DNA from: Emydura subglobosa
Taxonomy: Eukaryota > Chordata > Testudines > Chelidae
NCBI GenBank assembly: GCA_007922225.1
Contig: ML680086.1
Span: 6,280,997-6,344,996 of the forward strand
Direction: 5' to 3'
DNA: 64,000 nt
The notes under the pieces are model-generated. The model did not search any database. It saw only the letters and a list, made by a program, of their open reading frames with translations, and was not told the DNA's origin. Positions 42,860-54,320 of this stretch are shown here, one piece after another (within the stretch, counting starts at the first letter, position 1; every line of letters starts with the position of its first letter). A program made the translations under genes and the position numbers.

Positions 42860-43404
42860 GGTTTAAGCTTAGACACAAAGGTAGCAGCAGCCTGAGGCAT
42901 TGACCCCCCCTTCACCCCGAGCCATCACAAATGCCTCGCTCTTCACCACTGCAGCATCAAACATTAGTGTTCTAGCATCTTCTGCCAGTAAACATTCACC
43001 CAGGTGGGCATTGGCTGTGCCAGTCGCAAAAATATCCCTGAGCATGAGCATCACGATATCCCCAAATTCACAGTCCTAGGGCAGCCGCTGAAAATGAAAT
43101 GCTGGCTCACGTAGGGCTTTGTTGGGATGCTGACAAGTTTCAAAAAATGTTTTCCTCGTTAACGGAGCAGATTTCCAGTGCCGAAATACTCACTGCAGTG
43201 CTGCACAACTGCAACAGAGGAGGACTTGGACGCTGGGAGTCCATCATAAATATCATGGCCTAAGCAGTTCTGCAGCAAGGGTAACCAAGCAGCAGCAGTG
43301 AGTTGCATAATCTGCACACGGTTCTGGAAATTTTGAATAAAGGATCACCAGTCAGCATCTGAAGGATGCACAGGCAGCATGGGTTGCAGAATGGAAGGAC
43401 TCAT
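42860..43404 (-). pseudogene. Gypsy gag remnant (second element)
   Basis: Possible start Met at 43404-43402 (MSPSILQPMLPVHPSDADW), followed by FIQNFQNRVQIMQLTAAA and LLQNCLGHDIYDGLP, then near 43075-42920 CEFGDIVMLMLRDIFATG with HLGECLLAEDARTL. The EFG...MLRD...I-x-E-LL pattern is typical of capsid in vertebrate gypsy elements with a retrovirus-like gag. A stop and frame changes interrupt it. Confidence 0.7.
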
Positions 43405-43852
43405 CACTATAATGTTACATTCAGATGCACCTGAGAATGGCAATCTCAAAACACACATGCACAAAAATGAAGCAAGACACATAGGTAAGTTTCCAAATCA
43501 AAACAGGTAATAACTATGAACTGGTTACACATACACACATACACAGGAACTGGAACACTGGTTCAGGGGCAGGAACCAGGAAATAAACAGGAAGAAGGAG
43601 GAGGATGGCGACAAACATACACCGATCACCACACAAGAATCAGGAGAGGGAATAGTAAGTTAATATTTGTGGGATTTATCTTGTTTGTTCATAGCACTCC
43701 TACGAGGAACCATAGAGGTCACCCATGTGCATTACTGCACTGATTCATGGAAACCAAAGGGTCACACAGAGTTCGGTTGCATGGGGGGCTATACAATACA
43801 GTCAGAGGCATTGTGGTCTCTCCTCTTCTAGCTGGGGACTCTTAAAAGCATT

Positions 43853-44310
43853 GGTTTAAGGCCAGAAAGGACCATTACATCACCCAGTCTGGCCTCCTGT
43901 ATAGCACAGGTCTTTACATTTCACCAGCCATCCCTGTATTGTGCCCAATAGCTCCTGCCAGTCTTGATGTGAAGCCATCAAGAGATGGAGAATCCACCAC
44001 TTCCCTTGGTAGCTTATGCCAATGGTTAATCCCCCTCACTGTGAAACACTTGTAACTTATTTACAATTGGAATTTATCTGGCTGCAGCTTCCAGCCATTG
44101 GTTCTTGTTCTGCTTTTCTCCACTAGCCTGAAAAATCATAGACAATTAGGGTTGGACAGGACCTCAGGAGCTCATCTAGTCCAATCCCCTGGAAAGAAAG
44201 AGTCCTTTCATACCTGGTATGTTCAGCATGGGAAGATATTTATACACAGTGACCAAGTCATCTGCGGCTCTTCTCATTGATAAACTAGACAGATTGAGCT
44301 CTGTGCACTA
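43853..44310 (-). mobile_element. Old CR1 copy, third subfamily, with a CR1 tail inserted in it
   Basis: Begins GGTTTAAGGCCAGAAAGGAC then CAGTCTGGCCTCCTGTAT, the reverse complement of the 3' terminus seen at 29105-29140. It continues through the 3' UTR and the last residues of ORF2, then is 5'-truncated near 44310. The run is broken at 44136-44191 by a short piece of another CR1. Confidence 0.85.
44136..44191 (-). mobile_element. 56-bp CR1 3'-end insertion inside an older CR1
   Basis: TCATAGACAATTAGGGTTGG then CAGGACCTCAGGAGCTCATC and AGTCCAATCCCCT is the reverse complement of a young-type CR1 3' end. It is flanked by GAAAAA (44130-44135) and GAAAGA (44192-44197), a likely target duplication with one mismatch. 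This is an extreme case of 5' truncation. Confidence 0.8.
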
Positions 44311-44880
44311 GGCTAACTGAAATGCTGGTGCTTTTGGTCTGGTATCACAGTGGTGCTGGACCACTCGGCGCAGGATGCAATGGTGGTGAGCATAGCTCCC
44401 AGCAACTGCCTTTGCAATGGTGTTGGCATTGCTTGTGACTATTTCAAATACTTTTGTGTGGGGACACAAGGAATGTTATTAGCAACTGGCAGGTGCCTGC
44501 AACGGCAAATTTCTCTGGGTCAAGGAGGGGGAGATATACTAGGCTACAACTTGGACTTTGGGGCAAGACGATGAGACCACCTTTTGCACTCTTCCAGAGA
44601 GCAAGAGAGCAGGACTGTTGAGGCTTCTGAATCTGATACTACAGAATAAGGAAAGCTGAATGCATGGGGCACATTATCCAGAGGGCCTGTAGGGCATTTA
44701 CCTTTAAAAAGATTGTATAGACGGGGGAAAAGGTGCATGGAGAGGGGATGTGAGAAGATGTGCACCAGCAGGAAGCCAGGCAGGAGGAGGAGCCAGGTAA
44801 CATTCAAGAACAAACTCTGCAAAGAAGTGGAGAGTGAGAGAGCGAGCGAGGGAGAGAGAGACAGCAGCTTCATGTATAAT
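44311..44880. other. No gene or repeat recognised
   Basis: GAGA-rich purine tract near 44830-44863; otherwise featureless. Confidence 0.4.
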
Positions 44881-45396
44881 TAGAACTGGTCAGAAAATGG
44901 ATTTTTTTTTCTGTGAATTCTGAATTTTCAGCAACAAATAATGAAACTGAATTTTTGGCTGAATATAAAAAAATAGATTAAAAGGTGCCATTGTAATGCC
45001 TTATGGGAACTGTGGCTCAGACACCTGATGTCCTCATTTTCTTCTATGGGAAGGGCTCCCTGACTGGACTACTTCACCCATGATGCACCATGGTCTCCCC
45101 TCTTGGTGAGAGCTGTGGTGCATTACAGGACATGTAGTCCAGTCAGCGGGGCCAGCTCATAGAGGAGAATGGGAGCACACAGCATCCAAACTACAACCCC
45201 CAGGAAGCACCACGATTGCATTTCTGAACTGAAACCTTGGGGATTTGTGGGGTTTGCTTGTTTGTTTGTTGACAAAATGTCAAACCATACTGCTGAAAAC
45301 ACATACTTTTTGTGAAAAATTTTGTTTAGTTGAAAACTCAATTTTCCATCCAAAACAGTTTAAATGAAATATTTTCTGTCGGCCCTTTGACTAATG
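44881..45396. mobile_element. Palindromic MITE, about 515 bp
   Basis: The left end ATTAGAACTGGTCAGAAAAT and the right region AATATTTTCTGTCGGCCC are loosely inverted. Inside, CTGACTGGACTACTTCACCC then ATGATGCACCA (45060-45091) is the inverted counterpart of TGGTGCATTACAGGACATGT then AGTCCAGTCAG (45116-45146), making a strong stem with a loop of about 25 bp. A/T-rich arms with GAAAATTTT-type words resemble the element at 48345-48702. Confidence 0.65.
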
Positions 45397-45636
45397 CTGT
45401 TTACCTTATTTGAATAAAGTTCCTAGTTCAGAGTTAAAAGAGAGCGACTGTGTAAGTCAGCGAGAATTAAATGTGAGTTAAGAGTTAAGTTAAGAATTAA
45501 GTGACTCTGTGTAAGTCAGCGAGAGTCAGCTAAAAACAGACTAACTCTGCTACCCCTCTGGACCTCGTATGTTTAAGTCTTTTCCAGTGTCATGGATTGG
45601 AAGCTGACAAAGCGGTTCGGTCAGCACTGCAAGTGA

Positions 45637-45873
45637 AGGTATGACTTCCCCCATGCTAGCACAGTTAATAATAGTAATGAAGTCTTGGCAGTGTTAGCTT
45701 CACTGTGGAATAGCCACCTGAGTCCAGGTTCACTGGGGACCCTGAATATGTACTTGCATTGCTAGCCCATGCTAAAATCTCTGCCCTCATGCCTTCACTG
45801 CTGTTGTTACCTATATTGGCTAGTTTAATAAGCCTGTGTTGCAGTCACTACCTTGTAGTGCAGACATACACTG
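45637..45873. mobile_element. Possible MITE (AGGGTATGTC-end type)
   Basis: The left end GAAGGTATGACTTCCC and the right end GTGCAGACATACACTGAG are imperfect inverted repeats similar to those of the MITE at 31455-31984. The interior has no coding capacity. Weak ends and no clear duplication. Confidence 0.4.
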
Positions 45874-47319
45874 AGAGAGTCCATTCAGATACTTCCCACT
45901 GTGCAGGACACAGGGAGCTGCTGAACACCCTGGGTAAGGTTTGTTCCTGAATCCCGACTCCATGATGTACCTGAACTTTTGGATGCTTCTCCAGATTTGT
46001 TGACCTTCTGCTGTTGCTAGCCACAGCCAATAAGCTGTACATAATTTATTCATTCCACTTTAAAAGCAGCAGCACAGATTACACCCCTGCCCATTTTTAA
46101 GGCCACAACATGGTTTCTTATCAGCTACAGGGCCCACTGCGCTGGTGCTACAGACATCCCTCCCACGGGTCACTGAGCAGCAGAGAATCAGAGGATATTC
46201 CCTCATCCTGACCTTGGGAGCAGAAGAGAATACGACTTTCTGGATTTCTATGGAGCCAAGCTTGCAGAGATATTTGCTACTAGCTTTTGCCTCCTGGAAT
46301 GTGGGCTTTAAAAGGTTTCAAACCATTGTGGATATAGAAGAGAAAAAGAATGTGAGCCAGGAAGAAAAGAAAAAAATGTTTTTTAATTGTACTGTCACTC
46401 TAAGGCCAACACCATCAAATTAATGCTTTGGTCACCTTAAAAGATGATCCTGGTCCAGTGAAGTGTTTAGCTCTGGCATCACCTTTCCCATTCAGCCTTG
46501 ATGCCTAGCTCCGTTTCTTCATCAGCCATTGCAATTTGCTCCATCTTGAGAGGTTTCCCTCCTGCCCCCTTCTTTCTCATCCCTCACCCATCCCCCAGGC
46601 ACATACCAGCATGATATTATCTCTCTGAAACCAGGGGAGAAATGAAGGGAGAACAGCAGAACATGTGAATCACAAGGAAGTGGTTTTCCTCATGACAATA
46701 ACCACATGAAAGCACTCAGCATATATTCTCATGGGACCTTGTCGCAGTTTGGACAAGGGGGAACAGTAAAAGAAGTTAAAAAAATACTGTTGCTGATGAA
46801 GAAACAGGCAAATGCTGAAATACCAGATGGTGTTTGCAGCCTGTTGGCTACTGGGGAATCTTAAATGGCTGATATGTCCTGTATAGTGTTTATTGATTGT
46901 TCTCAAGGGCCTGTGCCCAACGTGGTACATTAGATCTACATTATGCAACAGGGACCACGGACCTATGCAGTAGAGAACCCCCAAGCTCTCTACCCCTAGC
47001 TACCTCTTTACAGTCCAACTAATACAGTCTTCCTTATGCTGATTTACTTTAATATACAATTTAATTCATTTTACCTTTTCTCCCAGTTCTAACTTTCACA
47101 CCACTGCAGGTGTCAAGTAACTGTACAATGCAAGTTGTCATGGGGAAGCTGGAGGATACCAGAGCTGGGTAGGGGACAAATTAGAGTATTATTGGCATCC
47201 AGGAGAGTGTGGGCGGTCACTGAAGTTTCCATACTCCAGAGGCCTGTAAGAACCTCGTTATGCAGATCCAATATACTTGAAAAGAATTTAGATATTACTG
47301 CAATGGATGCCATAGAAAA

Positions 47320-47375
47320 TCTGTAGGTAGATAGGTGGATGGATGGAAGGATGGACAAATAGATGAACAGACAGA
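47320..47375 (+). repeat. Imperfect GGAT/AGAT simple repeat
   Basis: A run of TAGATAGGTGGATGGATGG and GACAAATAGATGAACAGACA words. Confidence 0.8.
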
Positions 47376-48344
47376 CATTTACTTCCTTAGCTCAATATTA
47401 ACAATTTCCTTTCTAAGTCTGGAATTCTTTTCTCATTTTAGAGCATTTCTGAAAGAAAGTGGGAAGAATGGACGGAGGGGCCAAAAAAAGCACCTGGAAG
47501 TAGATCTCCAGCTGAGACAGAGATCAGAAGAGGATGAACATCTTTTGTTGAAGCAAATCTCTTCCTCTTCTGCATCACCACACTGGCCATGTTAATTTAA
47601 TAACCAGCATTTTAGCAGATCTTAGTGAATGTGAAGAAATATCCTTGTCACCATAGTGACAAAAAAGGGACTCTCAGAAAAAGAGTATGGAGTAAAGAGA
47701 AGAAGAATGGTTACTATGCAGAAGGGCAAAACACTCTCTTCCAACACCGGAATCACACAGGCCGCAGCATGGAAGAGAGTGAACCAAACCTTTGGATACA
47801 GAAAGGAGTGTTAGTTCTTGACCCTTCTAGGGGGCCAAAGAGAGGGAATCGAACTATCTTTCTGAAAGCTCCTACTTGAAATCTGTTGCATGATGCCTGC
47901 CAGAGAAAAAGGCCCAGTACCGGGAGAAATGTTTAGTCACCTGTCCTGGATAGCAGAACTTCACTAGCTTGCGTTAATGATTGGGAGACCTATTCCCAGT
48001 TAATGAACTCTGAGAATCAGCAAGTGAGTGAACAACCCCAAAACAAGCCAGGAACATGCATCACCAACAGTATTTTGTTCATGTATTTTGACAACTCTAG
48101 TTTTGCTTTAATTATTTATAACACCTCATAATGCACGGGAGTTTATTTTTGCAAAAAATAACGAAGCCAATATAGCTGCCACGCTCAGATGTTCAGGGAA
48201 GTGGAGAGAGACAGCTACTCTGTGATCTGAGTCAGAAAGTGAAATACAAGTTGAAGGTGTGTTCTGCTACCGCAAAAGTTTCCATAGGTTGCAGCAGAGA
48301 AGAGGGACAGGCCAGAGGAATTCAGCACTCTAGAGGTTAAAAGT

Positions 48345-48702
48345 TGGGCTGCTTGAAAATTTTCCAACGGAATAGTTTTCCCTCTAGAAAATGTAAAATT
48401 CAGCAAATTGAAATGTCTCCTGGAAATGTATCGATGTTGTGAAATCATTGATAGATAAGGAAATTATATGGATAAGGTCGAAACATTTTGTTCGAAAAGG
48501 TCCAAATGTTTTGTGTTGATTATATTTTATGATGTAATATAAGTCAAAACAATAAGGTGTAAGGGTATTATTTCCAGATATTTTGTTTTATGAACAATTC
48601 TGAGCCTTCTAATTTTCAGCCCAAATTGGATAAAAGAACATTTGAAATCTCAGAATTTCCCATGGGATGGAAAATCTGTTTTTCATCCAGCTCTAATTAA
48701 AA
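48345..48702. mobile_element. AT-rich MITE with TTTTCC-type inverted ends
   Basis: The left end GGGCTGCTTGAAAATTTTCC and the right end GGAAAATCTGTTTTTCATCC then AGCTCTAATT are imperfect inverted repeats. The interior is dense in AAATTT, TTTTCG and GAAATG words. Same family as 44881-45396; a fragment with the same word style lies at about 35440-35520. Confidence 0.6.
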
Positions 48703-49939
48703 GACTACTGCCACTTTAAATTCAGTTGTACAGCATCCCAAGTGTTTCGAAGGAGTGGGAGTGCTGTATAAAACCCATCATTATTAGCAGCCTAGCAACC
48801 CTCCCTGTGGTGAAGGCACATGCAACAGGGCCTCCTTAGCACACTGTATGCTACCCCAGCTCTAGGCACTGGCTGAGGGTGGGAGGGGGGCTGTTAGAGT
48901 CTGAAATGGCACCACTGCCTCTGGCCTGCTTCCCTGGCTGCAAGCTAACTCATTGAGGTTGCACCAGTGAAGTTTGCTGGCACTGTCCCCTCCCTTCTGC
49001 AACCTGTGCTCCTCCCTCCATGTCCCGTGCAGGTTGCTCTGCACTGGCATGTGAAGTAAGGAGAGCTGCGGATTTCTAAAGCCATGCTCCCTAGCAATGC
49101 TATGGCTCTCAGGGGTCGGTGAAAAAAGGGAGCCCTCCCCATCAGGCAAAGCCAGGAGGCCTCATACGGGGACAGCTGCAGCCCCACAGTCCTCCGCCTC
49201 CCCCATGGCAGCATGGCTTCTGCCAGAATCATGCTGCCATTGGCTGGGCCAAGGAGGGGACCCAAAGGAAGGTCATGCATCTCTGAGCTGTACTGTCTCC
49301 TGCGCCAGAGCAGGGGTGGTGCCATAGAGAACAGCACTGCCCAGCGACACTGGCCAACGCCAAACCCCAGGGCGGGGCCAGACATGGATGGCCTCCTCTT
49401 TCTACCTGGTTCAGGGATGAACCCATCTTTGGAGGGCTCTTTCTGCTCATGGCCTGTTGGCCACAAAGGGGCATGAGGATCATTGTAGCTGTGAGTCCTA
49501 CTGACGTCAATGGAAACAGTGCTGGCTAACCCCAGGGCTGAATTTGCCACGGGCTCCTTCACCTACCACAGCACGGTACTGCAGGCTCCAGTTCACTGCC
49601 AAAGGGCTCTTCTCCTTCACAAAGGCTAGACACACACTTATAGACAACAAAAACTCCATTCTCATAGGCAAACGGAAAGAGAATGCAAAACCACAAAGAG
49701 TTTCTATATGTAACCCCCTCCCCCCCCCAGCAATATAATTATTCTTTTTAATCAAGTCTATTCAAACCATTTATTACTTTATTCTTCCATTTCAATAGCG
49801 GGATGATTAAGATGGAATCTTAAAGGAATTCTTCACAACAATAACGTCCCTTATCGCAAGAGGCAGTCTCTCTCTGCTCCATCCTGCAAATTCCCAGCAT
49901 TTAAATATTCAGTATATCAAAAAACTCCATTTCATTCCA

Positions 49940-49974
<35 letters not shown>

Positions 49975-50520
49975 AAATTCAGAGAATAAGAAGAAGAAAC
50001 AGAAAGAGTCCCATTACTGTCTGCAAACAAATTTTAAAAAAACCCCAAACCCACAGCCTTAGCAAGCATAGCTAGTAGCAAATTTAGGTACTGCTACTGA
50101 ACATCAGCTTTATGGCAGGAGCAGTCGTGTGGCATATGAAAATGATCATTTTGAAGGCTCCTTTATTTTGATGGACAGTATACCTTATATAAGGGCCCAG
50201 CTTTTTCAAACTTGCCATTTGTTGTCATTTTGTTTTCCAATACAACATATATTGGTAAGAAAAAAACTGCATCTACACAGTGTCCATGACACAGTTATTA
50301 AGGTTCTTGGTGTACATAACAGAATAATAAGAAGCTGGTAAGCTATGAATAAAGTCTAAACCTTCTTCGGCACAGACAGCACATCAGCCATAAATCCACA
50401 TGAAGCTGTTGCAGTACAATGAGGAGAAACTCTATGTGTAGAGGGATAACTAGAGGCCACAGTGATGGTTTCCCTGGGACTCTCCTGGCTATTCATATGA
50501 TGTTGTGGTGTCTCAGGACT
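48703..50520. other. No gene recognised
   Basis: Includes overlapping GC-rich ORFs at 48862-49562, the longest 205 residues on the minus strand. None shows a known domain; several frames on both strands are open at once, which is typical of GC-rich non-coding DNA. Confidence 0.4.
49935..49977 (+). repeat. CA run followed by a long A run
   Basis: (CA)n from about 49938 to 49953 followed by roughly 25 A residues. Confidence 0.9.
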
Positions 50521-50730
50521 AACTTTGTCACTAGGAGGGTGATGAAGTCAGGAAATTGTTGCCTAGAGAGGTGATGGACTCTCCATCCTTAGAGGTTTTT
50601 GAGGCCCGGCTTGACAAAGGCCTGGCTGTGATGATTTACTTGGGGTTGGTTCTGCTTTGAGCAGGGGATTGGACTAGATACCTCCTGAGGTCCCTTCAAA
50701 CTCTAAAATTCTATGATTCTATGATTTCTA
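50521..50730 (+). mobile_element. CR1 3' end, plus orientation (apparently inverted part of the next element)
   Basis: Starts AACTTTGTCACTAGGAGGGT and runs through GTTGCCTAGAGAGGTGATGG, ACTCTCCATCCTTAGAGG and GAGGTCCCTTCAAACTCT to two octamers (ATTCTATG). It supplies exactly the 3' portion that the minus-strand CR1 starting at 50834 lacks, and the two share about 23 bp at the break. Confidence 0.88.
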
Positions 50731-50833
50731 GACAGACATTGTGCCCCTACTTTAATATTGCTGAGGGTTATGCTTAAAGTGACCACATTTTCAAAATAAA
50801 AAACTGGGGCACCTTAGCGACCCTAGCCATGTT

Positions 50834-52820
50834 GTCACCCTCCAAGTGAAAAAGTTTTTCCTAATATCCAACCTAGACCTCCCCTACTGTAACTTGAGAC
50901 CATTTCTCCTTGTTCTGTCATCTGCCGCCACTGAGAACAGCCTAGCTCCATCCTCCCTGGAACCTCCCTTCAGGTAGTTGAAGGCTTCTGTCAATTCCCC
51001 CCTCACTCTTCTCTTTTGCAGATTAAATAAGCCTAGTTTCCTCATCCTCTCCTCATAAGTCATGTGCTCCAGCACCCTAATCATTTTCGTTGCCCTCTGC
51101 TGGACCCTCTCCAATTTGTCCACATCCTTTCTGTAGTGGGAAGCCCAAAACTGGACACAATGCTCCAATGTGCTGGACTTCACACTTGTTTTTGTTGAAC
51201 CTCTACAGATTTCTTTTGGCCCAATCCTCCAATTTGCCCAGGTCACTCTATATCCTATTCCTACCCTCCAGCGTATCTATCACTCCCCCCAGCTTAGTGT
51301 CATCTGCAAACTTGCTGAGGGTGCAATACACTCATCCTCCAGATCATTATTAAAGATGTTGAACAAAACCAGCCCCAGCACTGACCCCTGAGACACTCCG
51401 CTTGATACTGGCTGCCAACTAGACATTGAGCCGTTGATCAATACCCATTGAGCCTGATGATCTAGCCAGCTTTCTATCTACCTTATAGTCCATTCATCCA
51501 ACCCTTACTTCTGTAACCTGCAGATAAGAATACTGTGGGAGACCATATCAAAAGCTTTGCTAAAGTCAAGGTATATCATGGCCACTGCTTTCCTCACATC
51601 CACAGAGCCAGTCACCTCTTCATAGAAGGCAATCAGTTGGTCAGGCATGACTTGCCCTTGGTGAATCCATGCTGACTCTTCCTGATCACCTTCCTCTCCT
51701 CCAAGTGCCTCAAAATGGATTCCTGGAGGATCTGCTCCATGATTTTTCTGGGGACTAAGCTGAAGCTGATTGGTCTGTAGTTCCCCAGCTCCTCCTTCTT
51801 CCCTTTTTTGAAGATGGGCACTATATTTGCCTTTTTCTAATTGTCCGGGACCTCCCTTGATCGTCACGAGTTTTCAAAGATAATAGCGAATGGCTCTGCA
51901 ATAACATCAGCCAACTCCCTCAGCCCCCTCAAATGCATTGCATCCAGCCCCATGGACTTGAGCAAGTCCACCTTTTCTAAATAGTCCTGAACCTGTTCTT
52001 TCACCACTGAGGCTGCTCACCTCCTCCCCATTCTGTGCTGCCCAGTTCAGTAATCTGGGAGCTGACCTTGTCTGTGAAGACAGAGGCAAAAAAAACATTG
52101 AGTACTTCAGCTTTTTCCACATCACCTGTCACTAGGTTGCCTCCTCCATTCAGAAAGGGGTCTACACTTTCCCTGACCTTTTTTTTTGTTACTAACATAC
52201 CCGTAAGAGCCCTTCTTGTTATAGTTTACGTCCCTTGCTAGCTGCAACTCCAATTGTGCTTTGGCCTTCCTGATTTCACCCCTGCATTCCTGAACAATAT
52301 TTTTATACTCCTCCCTAGTCATCTCTCCAACCTTCCACTTCATGTAAGCTTCCTTTTTGTGTTTACACTCACTGAATATTTCTCTGTTAAGCCAAGCTGG
52401 TTGTCTGCCATATTTGCTGTTCTTTCTGCACATCGGGATAGTTTATTCCTGTGCCCTAAATAAGGTTTCCTTAAAATACAGCCAGCTCTCTTGGATTCCT
52501 TTCCTCCTCATATTAGCTTCCCAAGGGATCCTGTCCATCAGCTCCCTGAGGGAGTTAAAATCTGCTTTTCTGAAGTCCAGGATCCATATTCTGCTTCTCT
52601 CCTTCTTTCTTTTTGTAAGGATCCTGAACTCGACCATGTCATGGTCACTGCTGCCCAGATTGCCACCCAGCTCTACTTCCCCTACCAATTCTTCCTTGCT
52701 TGTGAGCAGTAGGTCAAGAGGAGCACGGCCCCTAGTTGGTTCCTCCAATACTTGCATCAGGAAGTTGTCCCCAACACTTTCCAAAAACTCCCTGAATATT
52801 CTACCCAAACTGGAAGGGTC
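50834..52820 (-). mobile_element. CR1 LINE, longest copy, reaching into the endonuclease, 3' end missing in place
   Basis: Minus-strand CR1 of nearly 2 kb. The left edge (50834) lies in the C-terminal coding region rather than at an octamer tail; the right edge (about 52820) lies in the endonuclease. It keeps the pre-RT linker ([20 protein letters not shown] near 52130) and the region between endonuclease and RT (AWLNREIFSECKHKKEAYMK near 52400). The copy is broken by frameshifts, including loss of part of the RT between about 51250 and 51170. Confidence 0.92.
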
Positions 52821-52874
52821 TATCAAGTGGGGTCCTGCAGGATTGTGGGGTCTGGTTCTATTTAATATCTTCAT
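52443..52874 (-). pseudogene. CR1 ORF2 endonuclease, C-terminal part
   Basis: Open frame of 143 residues; the first few derive from the adjoining plus-strand CR1, the rest from CR1 ORF2. Motifs: GRIFREFLESVGDNFLMQVL, TRGRAPLDLLLTSKEELVGE and GSSDHDMVEFRIL. The SDH triad is the catalytic end of the AP-endonuclease fold that nicks the target DNA. This is the only CR1 copy here that retains any endonuclease. The remainder of ORF2 downstream is frameshifted. Confidence 0.87.
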
Positions 52875-53583
52875 AAATGATTTGGATAATGACAGAGAAT
52901 ACTCTTATAAAGTTTGCAGATGATACCAATCTGGGAGGGGTTACAGTAGCTTTGGAGGACTGGATTAGAATTCAAAATTATCTTGACAAACTGGAGAAAC
53001 GGTCAGAAATAAATAGGATGACATTCAATACGCAAAAATGCAAAGTACAGTACTTAGGAAGGAATAATCAATTGCACAAATACAAAATGGGAAATCACTG
53101 CCTAGGAAGGAGTACTGCAAAAAAGGATCTGTGGGTTATAGTGGATGACAATCTAAATATGAGTCAATAATTGAACACTGTTGCAAAAAATCAAACATCA
53201 TTCTGGGATTAATTAACAGGAGTTTTGTAATCAAGACACGAGAAGTAATTCTTCTGCTCTATTCAGCAATGATAAAACCTGAACTGGAGTATTGTGTCCA
53301 GTTCTGGGAACTGCACTTTGGGAAAGATGTGGACAAACTGGAGAAAGTCCAGAGGAGAGCAACAAAAATGACTAAAAGTCCAGAAAATATGACCTGCGAG
53401 GAAGACTGAAAAAGTTGGGTTTGTTGAGTCTGGAGAAGAGAAGACTGAGCGGGGACATGATAACAGTTGTCAAGTTTGTTAAAGGTGGTTATAAAAAGAG
53501 TAGGGTGATAAATTGTTCTCCTTATCCACTGAGGACAGGACAAGAACTAATGGGTTTACATTGCAGCAAGGGAGAATTAGGCA
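52822..53583 (+). mobile_element. CR1 LINE fragment, plus strand, older subfamily
   Basis: Begins at GGGGTCCTGCAGGATTGTGG (the PQGSVLGP site of RT), keeps an intact-looking FADDTNLGGV box (near 52913-52942) and the RNNQLHKYKMGNHCLGRST block, then decays; similarity stops at about 53583 before any 3' tail. Head-to-head with the minus-strand copy that ends at 52820. Confidence 0.9.
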
Positions 53584-54320
53584 GACCCTGAACCCTAATG
53601 TCTAACCTAACTCAGTCTAGCTATTCAGCGTGAGGCTCAGGTCTTCATTGCAATGACGTGATGCTGTGTGGTCACATTGCGATGCTCTGTGTTCTCGGGC
53701 CTAGTCCCTAGCACAAGGGGAGGAGTTGGAGTAGTCCAGCTTCAATTTCCTCTGACTGCTGCCGTATCAAAACCCTGATTTTCTCCAGGTTTCCCTGTCA
53801 CCTGCACTCTGTGCACTGTTGTAAGGGGCAGCAGCCCACAGACACTTTTCTCCATCTTACTCAAATGCAGTGCAGAGACACTTTGTAGGCTGAATCCTAC
53901 CCTTTAAAGCATGACCCACTACAGAGTGCAGAATGCAGAATCTGTCCTCACCAGTCCTGTCCATCAGTGAAGAGTACTGCTAGCTGAATTCCTTTGTCCT
54001 GGGTGCAAACTGATCTTGGGCAGGATCCTCAGCTGCCGTAAAACTTATGAAGCACCCCCAGAAAGGAAGAAAAATAGATTATCCTTGATCTACCATAACC
54101 ATTGATCTACCATAACCATTTCACCATTGATCTACCATAACCATTGATCTACCATAACCATTTCACCATTGATCTACCATAACCATTGATCTACCATAAC
54201 CATTTCTCTTAGAATGGTGAGTGGGCCGGTCATGGTTTTCCATGGGTAAGATTGAGTTGAATTTTGCACTTAAAACAGATACTTGGCATCATTGCTATGT
54301 ATGATGGATATAGCATATAA
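53584..54320. other. No gene recognised apart from a minisatellite
   Basis: Contains the 42-bp tandem array at 54085-54208; the rest is featureless. Confidence 0.4.
54085..54208 (+). repeat. Minisatellite, three copies of a 42-bp composite unit
   Basis: Each unit is two copies of the 17-mer TTGATCTACCATAACCA plus the 8-mer TTTCACCA. Copies at 54085-54126, 54127-54168 and 54169-54208 are nearly identical, so the array is recent. Confidence 0.95.

Larger units (their letters stand above)
41337..43452 (-). mobile_element. Second Ty3/gypsy element, minus strand, internally deleted
   Basis: Reading right to left: gag (43404-42860), then directly the end of RT with RNase H (42810-42290), then integrase (42140-41560). 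Protease and most of RT are missing. A roughly 35-bp direct repeat, GTTACACTCAGATGCACC at 41337 and GTTACATTCAGATGCACC at 43414, both followed by an AGAATGGCAATC word, brackets the coding part and may be what remains of the LTRs or their edges. It differs from the element at 31-35 kb in gag and RNase H and shows no chromodomain. Confidence 0.85.
45397..48344. other. No gene recognised; one doubtful MITE and one simple repeat inside
   Basis: Apart from the pieces at 45637-45873 and 47320-47375 nothing is identifiable. A perfect TGTCACCATAGTGACA palindrome lies at about 47647-47662. ORFs (92 residues at 46145, 86 at 47335) have no domains. Confidence 0.4.

Noticed and set aside
48862..49562. 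Overlapping long ORFs, up to 205 residues, in GC-rich DNA
   Set aside because: Both strands are open in several frames, there is no known domain and no splice-consistent structure.
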